Part shown: positions 10,919 to 18,339 of the stretch, piece after piece | Layout: every line of letters begins with the position of its first letter | Numbering within the stretch: position 1 is the stretch's first letter | NCBI GenBank assembly: GCA_003165415.1 | Contig: PLUC01000173.1 | Location: 1-37,549 of the forward strand | Source of the DNA: Holophagaceae bacterium | GTDB taxonomy: Bacteria > Acidobacteriota > Holophagae > Holophagales > Holophagaceae | Direction: 5' to 3' | Length of the DNA: 37,549 nt | The notes under the pieces: model-generated | Told to the model about the DNA's origin: nothing | The model's input: only the letters and a program-made list of their open reading frames with translations | The model's database searches: none | Program-made: the position numbers and the translations under genes

Positions 10919-11527
10919 TCACCAGATTTGCTGCTCGCCCTTGTGGCCGGCCTCCAGCACCATTTCCCGCACTACCTGATAGGATGACAATCCCTTGGCC
11001 TTCTGCAGGTCCTCCTGGCGGGCCAGGGACTGGTAGAAGCGCTCGATGTGCTCCTTTCGCCCCATCAGGGATTCCCGGCTGATCTTCTTCTGCAGCTCCA
11101 TGACCCCGAAGATCATGGTCTCCGGGCGGGGCGGGCAGCCCGGGACGTACACATCCACCGGCACCACCCGGTCGATGCCCTGGAGGGTGGCGTAGGTGCG
11201 GTACATCCCGCCCGAGGAGGCGCACACCCCCACCGCCACTACCCATTTCGGCTCGGCCATCTGGGCGTAGATCTGGCGCAGCACCGGCGCCTGCTTGTTG
11301 GTGACCGTGCCCAGGACCAGGAGCATGTCGCTCTGGCGCGGGCTGAAGCGCAGGGCCTCCGCGCCGAACCGGGAGAAATCGTAGCGGGAGGCCATCATCG
11401 ACATGAACTCGATGGCGCAGCAGGCGGTGCCGAACGGCAGCGGCCAGAGGCTGTTCTTCCGGGCCCAGTTCACCACCGAGTCCAGCCGCGTGGTCATCAC
11501 CGAATCGTCGAGGTTGAGGTTGGCCAT
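10919..11527 (-). CDS. nuoB: NADH-quinone oxidoreductase subunit B
   Basis: This 202-residue protein carries the N2 [4Fe-4S] cluster, the last iron-sulfur centre before quinone. The ligands are visible: the paired cysteines in [11 protein letters not shown], the cysteine in GVCASSGG and the one in VPGCPPRPE. The C-terminus extends about 40 residues past the core and is helical and charged, which is common in the family. The start has GGGAG nine bases upstream, inside the end of nuoA. It is three bases downstream of nuoA. Confidence 0.97.
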   Translation of the reverse strand: MANLNLDDSVMTTRLDSVVNWARKNSLWPLPFGTACCAIEFMSMMASRYDFSRFGAEALRFSPRQSDMLLVLGTVTNKQAPVLRQIYAQMAEPKWVVAVGVCASSGGMYRTYATLQGIDRVVPVDVYVPGCPPRPETMIFGVMELQKKISRESLMGRKEHIERFYQSLARQEDLQKAKGLSSYQVVREMVLEAGHKGEQQIW

Positions 11528-11530
11528 TGA

Positions 11531-11914
11531 TCAGCGCTCCCAGTCCAGGGCGCCCTTGCCCCAGGCGTAGACGTAGCCCACCAGCAGGGTGGCCAGGAAG
11601 CTCAGCATGGCCCAGAAGGTCCACAGGTGGGCCTTGTACTGCACCGCCCAGGGCAGCAGGAAGGCCGTCTCCACGTCGAACAGGATGAACAGCATGGCCA
11701 CCAGGTAGAACTTCACGCTGTAGCGGTGCCTGGCGCCCTCCTGCAGCGGCGGGACGCCGCACTCGTAGGGCGTGAGCTTGGCCCGCTGGGGGTTGTCGGG
11801 CTTCATCAGCCCGGGCAGGATCCTGCCCGAGACCACGAGGATGGCCGCTCCCACCCCCAGGGCGATGAGGAACAGCAGCAGGACGGGCAGGAACGGCGAA
11901 GGGCTGGAGGTCAT
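11531..11914 (-). CDS. nuoA: NADH-quinone oxidoreductase subunit A
   Basis: This 127-residue membrane subunit of complex I has three predicted TM helices (about 8-30, 70-90, 95-115). The conserved loop reads YECGVPPLQEGARHRYSVKF, followed by LFILFDVETAFLLPWA, both hallmark NuoA segments. Its loop contributes to the quinone channel with NuoB and NuoD. The start at 11914 is the first ATG that gives the normal NuoA length; no strong RBS precedes it. It heads the nuoABCD block and is divergent from the SPOR gene with 90 bases between. Confidence 0.96.
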   Translation of the reverse strand: MTSSPSPFLPVLLLFLIALGVGAAILVVSGRILPGLMKPDNPQRAKLTPYECGVPPLQEGARHRYSVKFYLVAMLFILFDVETAFLLPWAVQYKAHLWTFWAMLSFLATLLVGYVYAWGKGALDWER

Positions 11915-11990
11915 GGTGGGGTCCGATGGGAGCCAGGCTCCTGGCCCGATGATAACGTCATCGCCGTATCTGCGAACCCCCGCCTTTCCC

Positions 11991-12000
11991 AGGTATAATC
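11991..12000. promoter_or_regulatory. TATAAT box in the nuoA/SPOR divergent region
   Basis: A consensus TATAAT occupies 11994-11999 on the plus strand and ends five bases before the ATG of the SPOR gene, so a transcript starting at the usual distance would begin at or very near that ATG. Read on the other strand the same bases give TTATAC, a plausible -10 for nuoA. No strong -35 is visible at 17 bases on the plus strand (TGCGAA). An imperfect palindrome GATGA-TAACG-TCATC lies at 11949-11963 in the same gap. Confidence 0.45.
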
Positions 12001-12004
12001 GGCC

Positions 12005-12583
12005 ATGGCCAACCGCGACACCCAGACCGTCATCCTGAGCCGCCAGACCATCCTCCTGGTGACCGCGGTGGGCGTCGGGCTCCTTACCCTCTGCTACGTG
12101 CTGGGGGTCCAGGTGGGCAAGCAGAGCGCCGCCCTGCGCCACCCCGCGGCCAGGGGTGCCGGGGAAGACCTCCAGGAGCTGCCCGCTTCGGTGGCCGACC
12201 AGTTGGTGGCCCTGGAAAGCACCGGGGGGGCGGACGCGGGCCTCCAGAAGCCCGTTCCGGCCAAGGCCGCCGCCAAGGAGCCCCCGCCGGTGGAGGTCCG
12301 CCTGCCGCCCCCGGCCAAGACTGACCTGCCGGCGGCGCCCGCGGACCAGGCCGGCGGCGCCGCCGCCCGCTGGACCCTGCAGCTCATCTCCACCCCCGAC
12401 CCCCAGGAAGCCCAGCGCATGGCCCTCAGGGCCAAGGCCGCCGGCTTCCCCACCGCGACCATGTCCGAGAAGGGGCTCTACAAGGTCCGCCTGGCTACGC
12501 CAGGTCCCCGGGAGGCCATGGATGCCATCTCCCTCAAGCTCAAGACCCGGGGCTTCAAGCCGTTCGCAATGAAAGTTGAATAA
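12005..12583 (+). CDS. SPOR-domain membrane protein
   Basis: This 192-residue protein has a short cytoplasmic N-terminus, one TM segment (about 15-35, ILLVTAVGVGLLTLCYVLGV), an Ala/Pro-rich periplasmic linker (about 40-118) and a C-terminal SPOR domain (about 119-190: WTLQLISTPDPQEAQRMALR and later the KVRLATPG segment). SPOR domains bind denuded peptidoglycan glycan strands at division septa, so a role in division or cell-wall remodelling is likely. It starts at ATG 12005 with only five bases between a TATAAT and the ATG and no RBS. The HAD nucleotidase gene follows after 81 bases. The name of the individual protein (FtsN-like, DamX-like) cannot be assigned. Confidence 0.8.
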   Translation: MANRDTQTVILSRQTILLVTAVGVGLLTLCYVLGVQVGKQSAALRHPAARGAGEDLQELPASVADQLVALESTGGADAGLQKPVPAKAAAKEPPPVEVRLPPPAKTDLPAAPADQAGGAAARWTLQLISTPDPQEAQRMALRAKAAGFPTATMSEKGLYKVRLATPGPREAMDAISLKLKTRGFKPFAMKVE

Positions 12584-12664
12584 TTTCTCCTAAGTCCCAG
12601 CACATTCTGTTCATGCGCTGCTAAGCTGGCCTGCGCAGCGATCCAGCCACGCCTTGGGCCTTCC

Positions 12665-14149
12665 ATGAAAAACGTCATCTCCGCACTTCTGCCGATCCCC
12701 CGGTTCGTGGAGCCCGGGACCGGCGTCCAGCTTCCCCATGCCCGCAAGCTGTTTCCCTTGCGCAATGTCCATTTCCGCGACATCAAGGCGGTGGGTTTCG
12801 ACATGGACTACACCCTGAGCCACTATCGCTCACCGGAGATCGAGGAGCTGGCCTACCGCAGTTCCGTGCGGCTCCTGGTGGCGGAACGGGGCTACCCCGA
12901 GGAGCTGCTGGACACCCACTTCGATCCGCAGTTCGCCATCCGCGGCCTGGTGCTGGACGGAGCCCGGGGCAACATCCTGAAGCTGGACAGTTCGCGCCAG
13001 GTGGTGCGGGCCTGTCACGGCAGCCGGCCCATGAGCCGGGAGAGGATCGACACGGCCTATGGCAGGCGCCGGGTGGTGGCCTCCGGAAGCGGATTCCGCA
13101 GCATCGACACCCTGTTCGAGATTCCCGAGTGCCACCTCTACGCCGCGCTGGTGGACGCCCTGGACGACGGGCGGCTCGGCCCGGCCGGCGGCGGCAGGGA
13201 CTGTCTGCAGATCTTCCAGGATGTGCGCTGGGCCATCGACACCGCCCACCGGAACGGCGCCATGAAGGCGGAGATCCTGGCCCGTCCCGATTTCTATATC
13301 CTGCGCGACCCCGAACTGGCCGCCGCCCTGGACCGCTGGAAGCGCTCCGGTAAAAAATTGTTCATCCTGAGCAACAGCGAGTGGAGCTTCACCGACGGCG
13401 TGCTGCGCTTCCTGCTGGACGGCCAGGACCCGGCCAGGCCCAACTGGATCGATTATTTCGATCTGGTGGTGGTGAGCGCGTGCAAGCCGGGGTTTTTCCG
13501 GGAGGCCCTGCCGCCGCAGCCGCTGCCGGACCAGACCAAAGCCTTCATGGGCGGCAACGCGCTGTGGATGGAGGACAGCCTGCAGGCCTTCGGCGAAGAG
13601 GTCATGTACGTGGGCGACCACATCTACGGAGACATTCTGCGTTCCAAGAAGAATGTCTCCTGGCACACCATGCTGCTGATCCCCGAGTTGGCCTCCACTT
13701 TGGAGCAATTGGAAGACCAGGCGGGCGAACTTCAGGATTTTGTTCGGTTCGAAACCATCCGCCGGAAATCCGAGATCCGCCTGTCCCTCCTGGAAGACAC
13801 CCTCCGGCGGAACCATGAGCACCGCCGTCTGCTGGCCCCCCGGCTTTCCCCGGAGGCCCTCCTGGCCATGGACCAGGAAGCCGCACGGCTGAAGGAGGAA
13901 GTGGAAGCGTCCAAAATGCGAATGGAGATCGAAAAAAAAACGCTGGTAGAGCTTGACGATCGATTAGAATCCGCTTTCAACCGGACTTGGGGTAGCATCT
14001 TCCGGGACGGGTATCAGCAAACCCGATTCGCGGATCAAATCCAACAATACGCTTGTGCGTACACCGGCCGTATCAGTAATCTATACTTGGTTGACCCAAC
14101 CACGGCGCTTTACGCGCCGGTCCCAACCCTTCCCCACGAACGCATCTAG
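12665..14149 (+). CDS. HAD-IG family 5'-nucleotidase (cN-II-like)
   Basis: This 494-residue protein is of the purine 5'-nucleotidase group best known from eukaryotic cytosolic NT5C2, which dephosphorylates IMP/GMP. HAD motif I is GFDMDYTLSHYRSPE (Asp46, Asp48). Motif II is FILSNSEWSFTDG, and the acidic motif is EVMYVGDHIYGDILRSKK. The segment FRDIKAVGFDMDYTLSHY is close to the NT5C2 core. Residues about 340-450 form a charged, probably coiled-coil tail (many Arg/Glu/Leu). Base composition falls toward AT at about 13910-14110 near the 3' end. There is no signal peptide, so it is cytoplasmic. It stands alone downstream of the SPOR gene. Confidence 0.85.
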   Translation: MKNVISALLPIPRFVEPGTGVQLPHARKLFPLRNVHFRDIKAVGFDMDYTLSHYRSPEIEELAYRSSVRLLVAERGYPEELLDTHFDPQFAIRGLVLDGARGNILKLDSSRQVVRACHGSRPMSRERIDTAYGRRRVVASGSGFRSIDTLFEIPECHLYAALVDALDDGRLGPAGGGRDCLQIFQDVRWAIDTAHRNGAMKAEILARPDFYILRDPELAAALDRWKRSGKKLFILSNSEWSFTDGVLRFLLDGQDPARPNWIDYFDLVVVSACKPGFFREALPPQPLPDQTKAFMGGNALWMEDSLQAFGEEVMYVGDHIYGDILRSKKNVSWHTMLLIPELASTLEQLEDQAGELQDFVRFETIRRKSEIRLSLLEDTLRRNHEHRRLLAPRLSPEALLAMDQEAARLKEEVEASKMRMEIEKKTLVELDDRLESAFNRTWGSIFRDGYQQTRFADQIQQYACAYTGRISNLYLVDPTTALYAPVPTLPHERI

Positions 14150-14220
14150 GTTTTTTCAAAGGCGAGGCTCACAGAAATTGGAACACAGCCCTAGTTCACG
14201 TCATCAAAGAGAAGTGCCGC

Positions 14221-14236
14221 TGCATCACGTGAGGCA
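14221..14236. promoter_or_regulatory. Palindrome TGC-N-TCACGTGA-N-GCA upstream of the XRE gene
   Basis: Sixteen bases read as a palindrome in which seven of eight pairs match (TGCATCACGTGAGGCA). It lies 36 bases before the TTG start of the XRE-type regulator, in an AT-richer gap (14150-14272). A related half site TTCACGTCA lies about 30 bases upstream. This is a natural candidate for the regulator's own operator. The rest of the 123-base gap holds a T6 run at 14151-14156 and no gene. Confidence 0.4.
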
Positions 14237-14259
14237 TCTGGACTATCAGTATTAACACT

Positions 14260-14275
14260 AGGAGCGATCAACTTG
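14260..14275 (+). promoter_or_regulatory. RBS that sets a TTG start
   Basis: AGGAG at 14260-14264 lies eight bases before TTG 14273. No ATG in frame is available upstream or within the conserved N-terminal helix, so the RBS supports TTG as the start codon of the regulator. Confidence 0.7.
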
Positions 14276-14725
14276 AAGCGATTCGATTCTAATTCCGACG
14301 CGCCCCTGTCCATCACCTCCCTGGGTGACCGCATCAAAGCCGTGCGGCTCACCTGGCGGTGGTCCCAGGAAGAGATGGCCGAGGCCCTGAGGGTCGATCA
14401 GGCCTCCATCTCGTTCTGGGAACGGGACAAGATCAAACCCTCCGGCTCCGCCATCGTCGCCCTGGCCTCGCTGTTCCGGACCAGCACCGACGCCCTGGAA
14501 GGAGGCCTGGGATTCAAGATTCCCGATCCCCCCTCCCATCCCGAGTCCGCCAAGGTGGACCGGGAATTCCCGCGCAGCGTCAGCCTTCCGGCCGGCAGCG
14601 AGGACGTGGTCATGGTGGTGGATCTGGGCGACGGCTCCTCCAAGGGGAAGCAGCTCTCCGAGGCCATGATGAGCCTGGTCCAGGGTGTGAAGGACAGCAG
14701 GCGGGTGTGGGTGGTGCTGGAGTAG
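14273..14725 (+). CDS. XRE-family helix-turn-helix regulator
   Basis: This 150-residue protein has a Cro/CI-type HTH at about residues 17-75: LGDRIKAVRLTWRWSQEEMA, then ALRVDQASISFWERDKIKPS, where the second helix is the recognition helix. The remaining about 65 residues (VSLPAGSEDVVMVVDLGD and onward) form a domain I do not recognise. It is acidic with beta-like segments, possibly for dimerisation or ligand sensing. Translation starts at TTG behind AGGAG. A 16-base palindrome lies just upstream and may be an autoregulatory site. Its targets are unknown; it is convergent to the LPP20-like gene. Confidence 0.8.
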   Translation: MKRFDSNSDAPLSITSLGDRIKAVRLTWRWSQEEMAEALRVDQASISFWERDKIKPSGSAIVALASLFRTSTDALEGGLGFKIPDPPSHPESAKVDREFPRSVSLPAGSEDVVMVVDLGDGSSKGKQLSEAMMSLVQGVKDSRRVWVVLE

Positions 14726-14736
14726 ACCGGCCGGCC

Positions 14737-14757
14737 GCCGACCGCCGACCGCCGACC
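14737..14757. repeat. Three tandem copies of GCCGACC
   Basis: The 32-base gap between the convergent XRE and LPP20-like genes contains three exact head-to-tail copies of the heptamer GCCGACC. It is probably a slippage-prone spacer; no function is apparent. Confidence 0.7.
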
Positions 14758-15834
14758 TCACTGCACTTCCGTCACCACCTCGGCCACCAGTTTGGGCAGG
14801 CGGCGTTCAAACAGCCGCCTGAACTGGTTCACCATGCCTTCCGGTGAATCGCTCTGGCTCAGCTGGAGCGGCACCGGGCGCGTGATCGCCAGGCCTTCCC
14901 CCTCCAGGATCACCATCTTCGCGTCCAGCTGGTAGGTGACGCCGGAATAGGGCGCCACGTCCACGTAGATGAATTCCGGTCCCCTGGCGCCCCCCGCGAA
15001 AGTGAAGCTCAGGATGAGGTCCGGGTTCAGGTTCCGGTACACCAGGCCGCATTCGAGGATCTGGGACTCCAGGTAGGCCTGGATGCCGGGCGGGAACTCG
15101 ACGTTGGCGCGCAGGCCCATGGCCGTCCTGGAGAGATCCATGGGCGGCAGGTCCTTGTTCTCCAGCCGCTGCAGGGCCTTGTCCACGGCGCCGCGCTCGG
15201 TCTGGAGCGCCGGCCGCAGCTCCAGCCCGGTGCCGGTGAACGCCAGCAGGGTGATCGCTCCGTCGATGCGGCCCAGCTCGTCCTGGAGCTTGCGCAGGCG
15301 CCAGCGGGCCTTGCGGCTGAGCTCATCCCCGACCCGGATCCGGCTGGCCTTGGCCTGGTCCAGTCGGGCGGCCAGGGCGCCGCGGGCCACGGCGAGATCC
15401 AGGTAGGCCAGGGCATAGACCGTTCGTCCGACCGGGTCCGAGTGGGTGCGCTCCACCACCAGTCCGGGCAGGTCTTCCACCGCGGCGCCGACGCTCACCT
15501 CATCCCGCACCTGGCGCTCGCCTGCGCCGGAGGCCTTGCCGCCCGGCTGCTGGAGTTCCGAGGTCCGGGTGGTGACACTGGTCCTGCCCTTGACCGTGGC
15601 CCGCAGCCGGGACACCACGCCCAGGCGGGCCCGGTCGGAGGCGCGGGCGATGGCATCGCCTTCGTTGCCGCTCAGTTCGGCCGTGCCCATGGCGTACAGT
15701 CGCCCTGGAACCTCCGGCAGGTTCTCGATCCAGTCGGGTTTTGCGGGCCCCGCCGCGGGGAGGCGCACGCCCTGCGCGCCGAGGCCCCCGCCCGGTAGCG
15801 CCACCAGCACCGCCAACAGAAGTCTGCGCAACAT
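14758..15834 (-). CDS. Exported LPP20-like protein
   Basis: This 358-residue protein has a signal peptide (MLRRLLLAVLVALPGGGLGA, cleavage before QG). The following region, PDWIENLPEVPGRLYAMGTA, and the Ala/Arg-rich helix after it (DAIARASDRARLGVVSRLRA) match the LPP20 fold seen in Helicobacter Lpp20 and many uncharacterised envelope proteins. There is no lipobox cysteine, so it is probably soluble in the periplasm or bound to the outer membrane. The C-terminal half (about 170-358) is not recognised. The start at 15834 is fixed by GGAGG five bases upstream; the frame runs open further upstream only because it shadows the neighbouring gene. It lies 68 bases after the sugar aminotransferase on the same strand. 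Confidence 0.7.
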   Translation of the reverse strand: MLRRLLLAVLVALPGGGLGAQGVRLPAAGPAKPDWIENLPEVPGRLYAMGTAELSGNEGDAIARASDRARLGVVSRLRATVKGRTSVTTRTSELQQPGGKASGAGERQVRDEVSVGAAVEDLPGLVVERTHSDPVGRTVYALAYLDLAVARGALAARLDQAKASRIRVGDELSRKARWRLRKLQDELGRIDGAITLLAFTGTGLELRPALQTERGAVDKALQRLENKDLPPMDLSRTAMGLRANVEFPPGIQAYLESQILECGLVYRNLNPDLILSFTFAGGARGPEFIYVDVAPYSGVTYQLDAKMVILEGEGLAITRPVPLQLSQSDSPEGMVNQFRRLFERRLPKLVAEVVTEVQ

Positions 15835-15902
15835 CCCGACCTCCAATTTTATTAAGAGTCTATCCGGGATTCGGCTCCCGCCCATGCACTTCGTGGTCCC
15901 CG

Positions 15903-17093
15903 TCAGCGGCCGGCCAGGACGTGGCGGATGGTCGCCACCACCTGGTCCTGGTCCTCTTCGGTGAGGCCGGGCCAGAGCGGAAGGCTCAGCAGCCGGTCGC
16001 CGCTCCACTCGGTGTGCGGCAGGCCGTCCTTGGGCAGGGCGTGGGACCGCTGGGCGTAGTAGTCCCGGTAGAAGGAGTGGACGTGGGCGGGACGGTAGTG
16101 GATGCCGGTGCCGATGTTCTCGTCCTTGAGCCGGGCGACGAAGGTGTCCCGGTCCATGCCGGCCTTTTCGGGGCGGATCCGCAGCACGAACAGGTGGTGG
16201 CAGTGGCCGTGCACGGCATCCCCGGGCACCGGCAGCACCACTTCCTCCATGTCCTTCATGAGCTCCAGGTAGCGCAGGAACAAGTGCTTCCGGCGCGCGT
16301 TGAAGCCGTCCAGCTTCTTGATCTGGTGCAGGCCCATGGCCGCCTGCAGGTCCATGAAGTTGGCCTTCCGGGCCGGCTCCATCACCTCGAAGTGGGGGCT
16401 GCCCTCCTTCTGGAAGCGCTTCCAGGCGTCCCGCTCGATGCCGTGGAAGCGCAGGCGCTTGATCCGCTCCAGGTGGCGCTCGTCGTGGCAGACGATGGCG
16501 CCGCCTTCGCCGGTGGTCATGTTCTTGTTGGGATGGAAGCTGTAGACCGTGAACACCGAGCGCGGGTCGGCGCCGATCTTGCGGCCTCGGTAGTGGGCGC
16601 CCATGGCCTGGGCCGCGTCTTCCACCACCCACAGGCCGCGCGCCTCGGCGATCTTCCAGATGGCCTCCATGGGGGCCGGCAGGCCGGTGAGGTGGACCGG
16701 GATGATCCCCTTGGTGCGGGGGGTGATGGCCGCCTCGATCCGGGCCGGATCAATGTTGAGCGTGCTCGGGTCGATGTCCGCCAGCACCGGCACCCCGCCC
16801 TGGAGGATCACCGTGCTGAGGGTGGAGACCCAGGTCAGGGCGGTGGTGATCACCTCGTCGCCGGGCTTCAGGCCCAGGAGCTGCATGGTGATCTCCTGGG
16901 CGGTGGTGGCGCTGTTCATGGCCAGGCAGTGGGCCACGCCGTTGTACTCGCACAGGGCGTCCTCGAACCGGGCCGCCTTGGGCCCGGTGGTGATCCAGCC
17001 GGACTCGATGGAATCGATGATCTCCGCGATCTCCTCCGCCCCCACCATGGGCCGGGTGAAGGGCAGGAACTGCTCCCGCCGAGTGTAGGTCAT
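15903..17093 (-). CDS. DegT/DnrJ/EryC1/StrS-family sugar aminotransferase
   Basis: This 396-residue PLP enzyme is of fold type I, the group that aminates keto-sugar nucleotides for O-antigen, glycan or antibiotic sugars. The Schiff-base lysine lies in SFHPNKNMTTGEGG. Other family segments are FTRPMVGAEEIAEI at the start, MNSATTAQEITMQLLGLKPGDEVI, and VEDAAQAMGAHYRGRKIG. The start at 17093 has GGAG seven bases upstream; an in-frame ATG further up would run through the inverted repeat and the end of folD and is unlikely. No other sugar-nucleotide genes lie nearby, so the product sugar cannot be named. Confidence 0.88.
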   Translation of the reverse strand: MTYTRREQFLPFTRPMVGAEEIAEIIDSIESGWITTGPKAARFEDALCEYNGVAHCLAMNSATTAQEITMQLLGLKPGDEVITTALTWVSTLSTVILQGGVPVLADIDPSTLNIDPARIEAAITPRTKGIIPVHLTGLPAPMEAIWKIAEARGLWVVEDAAQAMGAHYRGRKIGADPRSVFTVYSFHPNKNMTTGEGGAIVCHDERHLERIKRLRFHGIERDAWKRFQKEGSPHFEVMEPARKANFMDLQAAMGLHQIKKLDGFNARRKHLFLRYLELMKDMEEVVLPVPGDAVHGHCHHLFVLRIRPEKAGMDRDTFVARLKDENIGTGIHYRPAHVHSFYRDYYAQRSHALPKDGLPHTEWSGDRLLSLPLWPGLTEEDQDQVVATIRHVLAGR

Positions 17094-17117
17094 GACTGCT
17101 CCTCTCTGATATGACTG

Positions 17118-17160
17118 TGGGGGGACCGCGCGTTCACTGCGTTCACTCTCCGTCCCCCCA
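17118..17160. repeat. Inverted repeat with internal 9-base tandem duplication
   Basis: TGGGGGGAC (17118-17126) and GTCCCCCCA (17152-17160) form a perfect 9-bp stem with a 25-base loop. The loop contains two exact copies of GCGTTCACT (17130-17147), and the folD stop codon falls inside the second copy. It lies between folD and the aminotransferase start, so it could shape the transcript between these two same-strand genes. There is no T-run for a standard terminator. Confidence 0.55.
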
Positions 17161-18105
17161 GACCCCCACTCCATGCCCGGGCAAAGCCCGGACATGGAGT
17201 CTGGCCTCACAGGCCTGCAGCGTGTTGGCCATGAGCCCGGCGATGGTGAGCGGGCCCACGCCGCCCGGGACCGGGGTGATGGCGCCGGCCACCGCGGATG
17301 CTTCGCCGAAGCGCACGTCCCCGCAGAGGACGCTCCCCTTGGCCAGCAGGGTCTCCAGCTTGCGCGGATCGGCCTGGAAGATCCGCCGCCCCAGCTCCAG
17401 GTCGTCCACCCGGTTGATGCCCACGTCCACCACCACGGCGCCGGGCTTGATCCAGGAGCCTTCCACCAGCCCGGGCCGGCCCACGGCCGCCACCAGGAGA
17501 TCAGCCTGGCGGCACAATCCGGGCAGATCCTCGGTGCGGCTGTGGGCGATCGTGACGGTGGCGTGCTCCTCCAGCAGCATCAGGCTGATGGGCTTGCCGA
17601 CGATCTCGCTGCGGCCCAGCACCACCGCCCGCTTGCCCTTCAGGGAGATGCCGTAGGCCTTGAGCATGCTGATGCAGGCCGAGGGCGTGCACGGGCGGAG
17701 GCCGCGCTGGCCGCCCAGCAGCAGGCCCTGGTTGACCGGGTGCAGGCCGTCCACGTCCTTGGCCGGATCGATGCCGCGCAGCAGGTGCTTGGCGTCCAGG
17801 CCGCCGGGAAGGGGCAGCTGCACCAGGATGCCATCCACCCCGGGATCCAGGTTGAGTTCAGCGACAAGGGCCTCCAGTTGCTCCTGGGTGCCGGCGGCGA
17901 TGCGGTGCTCCACCGAGCGGATGCCGGTGCCGGCGCAGGCGGCGATCTTCCCGCGCACATAGACCTGGCTGGCCGGGTCCTCCCCCACCAGCACCACCGC
18001 CAGGCACGGTGGCCGCAGCCCCAGGGCGGCGCGCCGCTCCACTCCGGCCCGCACTTCGGCGAGCATCCGCTCGGCGTGGGATTTCCCGTCCAGAATCAAA
18101 ACCAT
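17143..18105 (-). CDS. folD: Bifunctional methylene-THF dehydrogenase/methenyl-THF cyclohydrolase
   Basis: This 320-residue FolD interconverts 5,10-methylene-THF and 10-formyl-THF using NADP in one-carbon metabolism. Catalytic YVRGK (Tyr and Lys of the active site), the DVDGL loop, the Rossmann segment VVLGRSEIVGKPISLML and the C-terminal PVPGGVGPLTIAGLMANTL are all present. The start at 18105 follows GGGAG. The last about 19 residues after LQACEA are encoded by a palindromic repeat and its flank, are not conserved in the family, and probably arose by insertion of the repeat near the old stop codon. It is divergent from rimP with 234 bases between them. Confidence 0.95.
   Translation of the reverse strand: MVLILDGKSHAERMLAEVRAGVERRAALGLRPPCLAVVLVGEDPASQVYVRGKIAACAGTGIRSVEHRIAAGTQEQLEALVAELNLDPGVDGILVQLPLPGGLDAKHLLRGIDPAKDVDGLHPVNQGLLLGGQRGLRPCTPSACISMLKAYGISLKGKRAVVLGRSEIVGKPISLMLLEEHATVTIAHSRTEDLPGLCRQADLLVAAVGRPGLVEGSWIKPGAVVVDVGINRVDDLELGRRIFQADPRKLETLLAKGSVLCGDVRFGEASAVAGAITPVPGGVGPLTIAGLMANTLQACEARLHVRALPGHGVGVWGDGE
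17168..17200. repeat. 33-base palindromic element forming the folD 3' end
   Basis: ACTCCATG-C-CCGGGC, a loop of AAA, and GCCCGG-A-CATGGAGT pair over 15 positions with a single mismatch. Its right 25 bases match the element at the left window edge except for the loop. It lies within the folD reading frame and encodes part of its C-terminal tail. It behaves like a REP/terminator-type dispersed palindrome. Confidence 0.7.
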
Positions 18106-18339
18106 CCGCCCGCTCCCGTGAACAAATTCAATGGTGCATCTTTTGCCAGCCCAAGGGAATGCCGGGAATTTCCCCTTGTTCTTCAATTCAATTAGCGATA
18201 TTCTTTTCCGTTGAATTTGGCCTGGGTTTTCCGGGTTCAGGGGCAACTGAAAGCCTTCCGGCTGATGCACTCCGAACCAAAGTGGACCACGTCGGGTGGG
18301 TTTGACCCCGCTCTCTAAAATCATTACCAAGGTTGATGG
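18106..18339. promoter_or_regulatory. Divergent intergenic region folD/rimP
   Basis: This is the longest gene-free stretch (234 bases) and is AT-richer than its surroundings. A TTGACC at 18302-18307 and a TAAAAT at 18316-18321 lie just before rimP, but they are only eight bases apart and so do not form one standard promoter. TAAAAT alone would be at a suitable distance for a short rimP leader. Inverted AATTCAA/TTGAATT arms (about 18184-18221) could form a hairpin. I see no THF riboswitch or other known structured RNA. Confidence 0.4.

Noticed and set aside
14103-14119. Hairpin CGGCGC-TTTAC-GCGCCG near the end of the nucleotidase gene, followed later by T6
   Set aside because: The T-run lies over 30 bases after the stem, so this is not an intrinsic terminator.
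15834-16632. N-terminal extension of the LPP20-like frame
   Set aside because: It overlaps the aminotransferase out of frame; the start at 15834 has a clear RBS and signal peptide.
18106-18339. Possible THF riboswitch upstream of folD
   Set aside because: The conserved pairing and core bases of known THF riboswitches are not visible, and no terminator or RBS-sequestering alternative is apparent.
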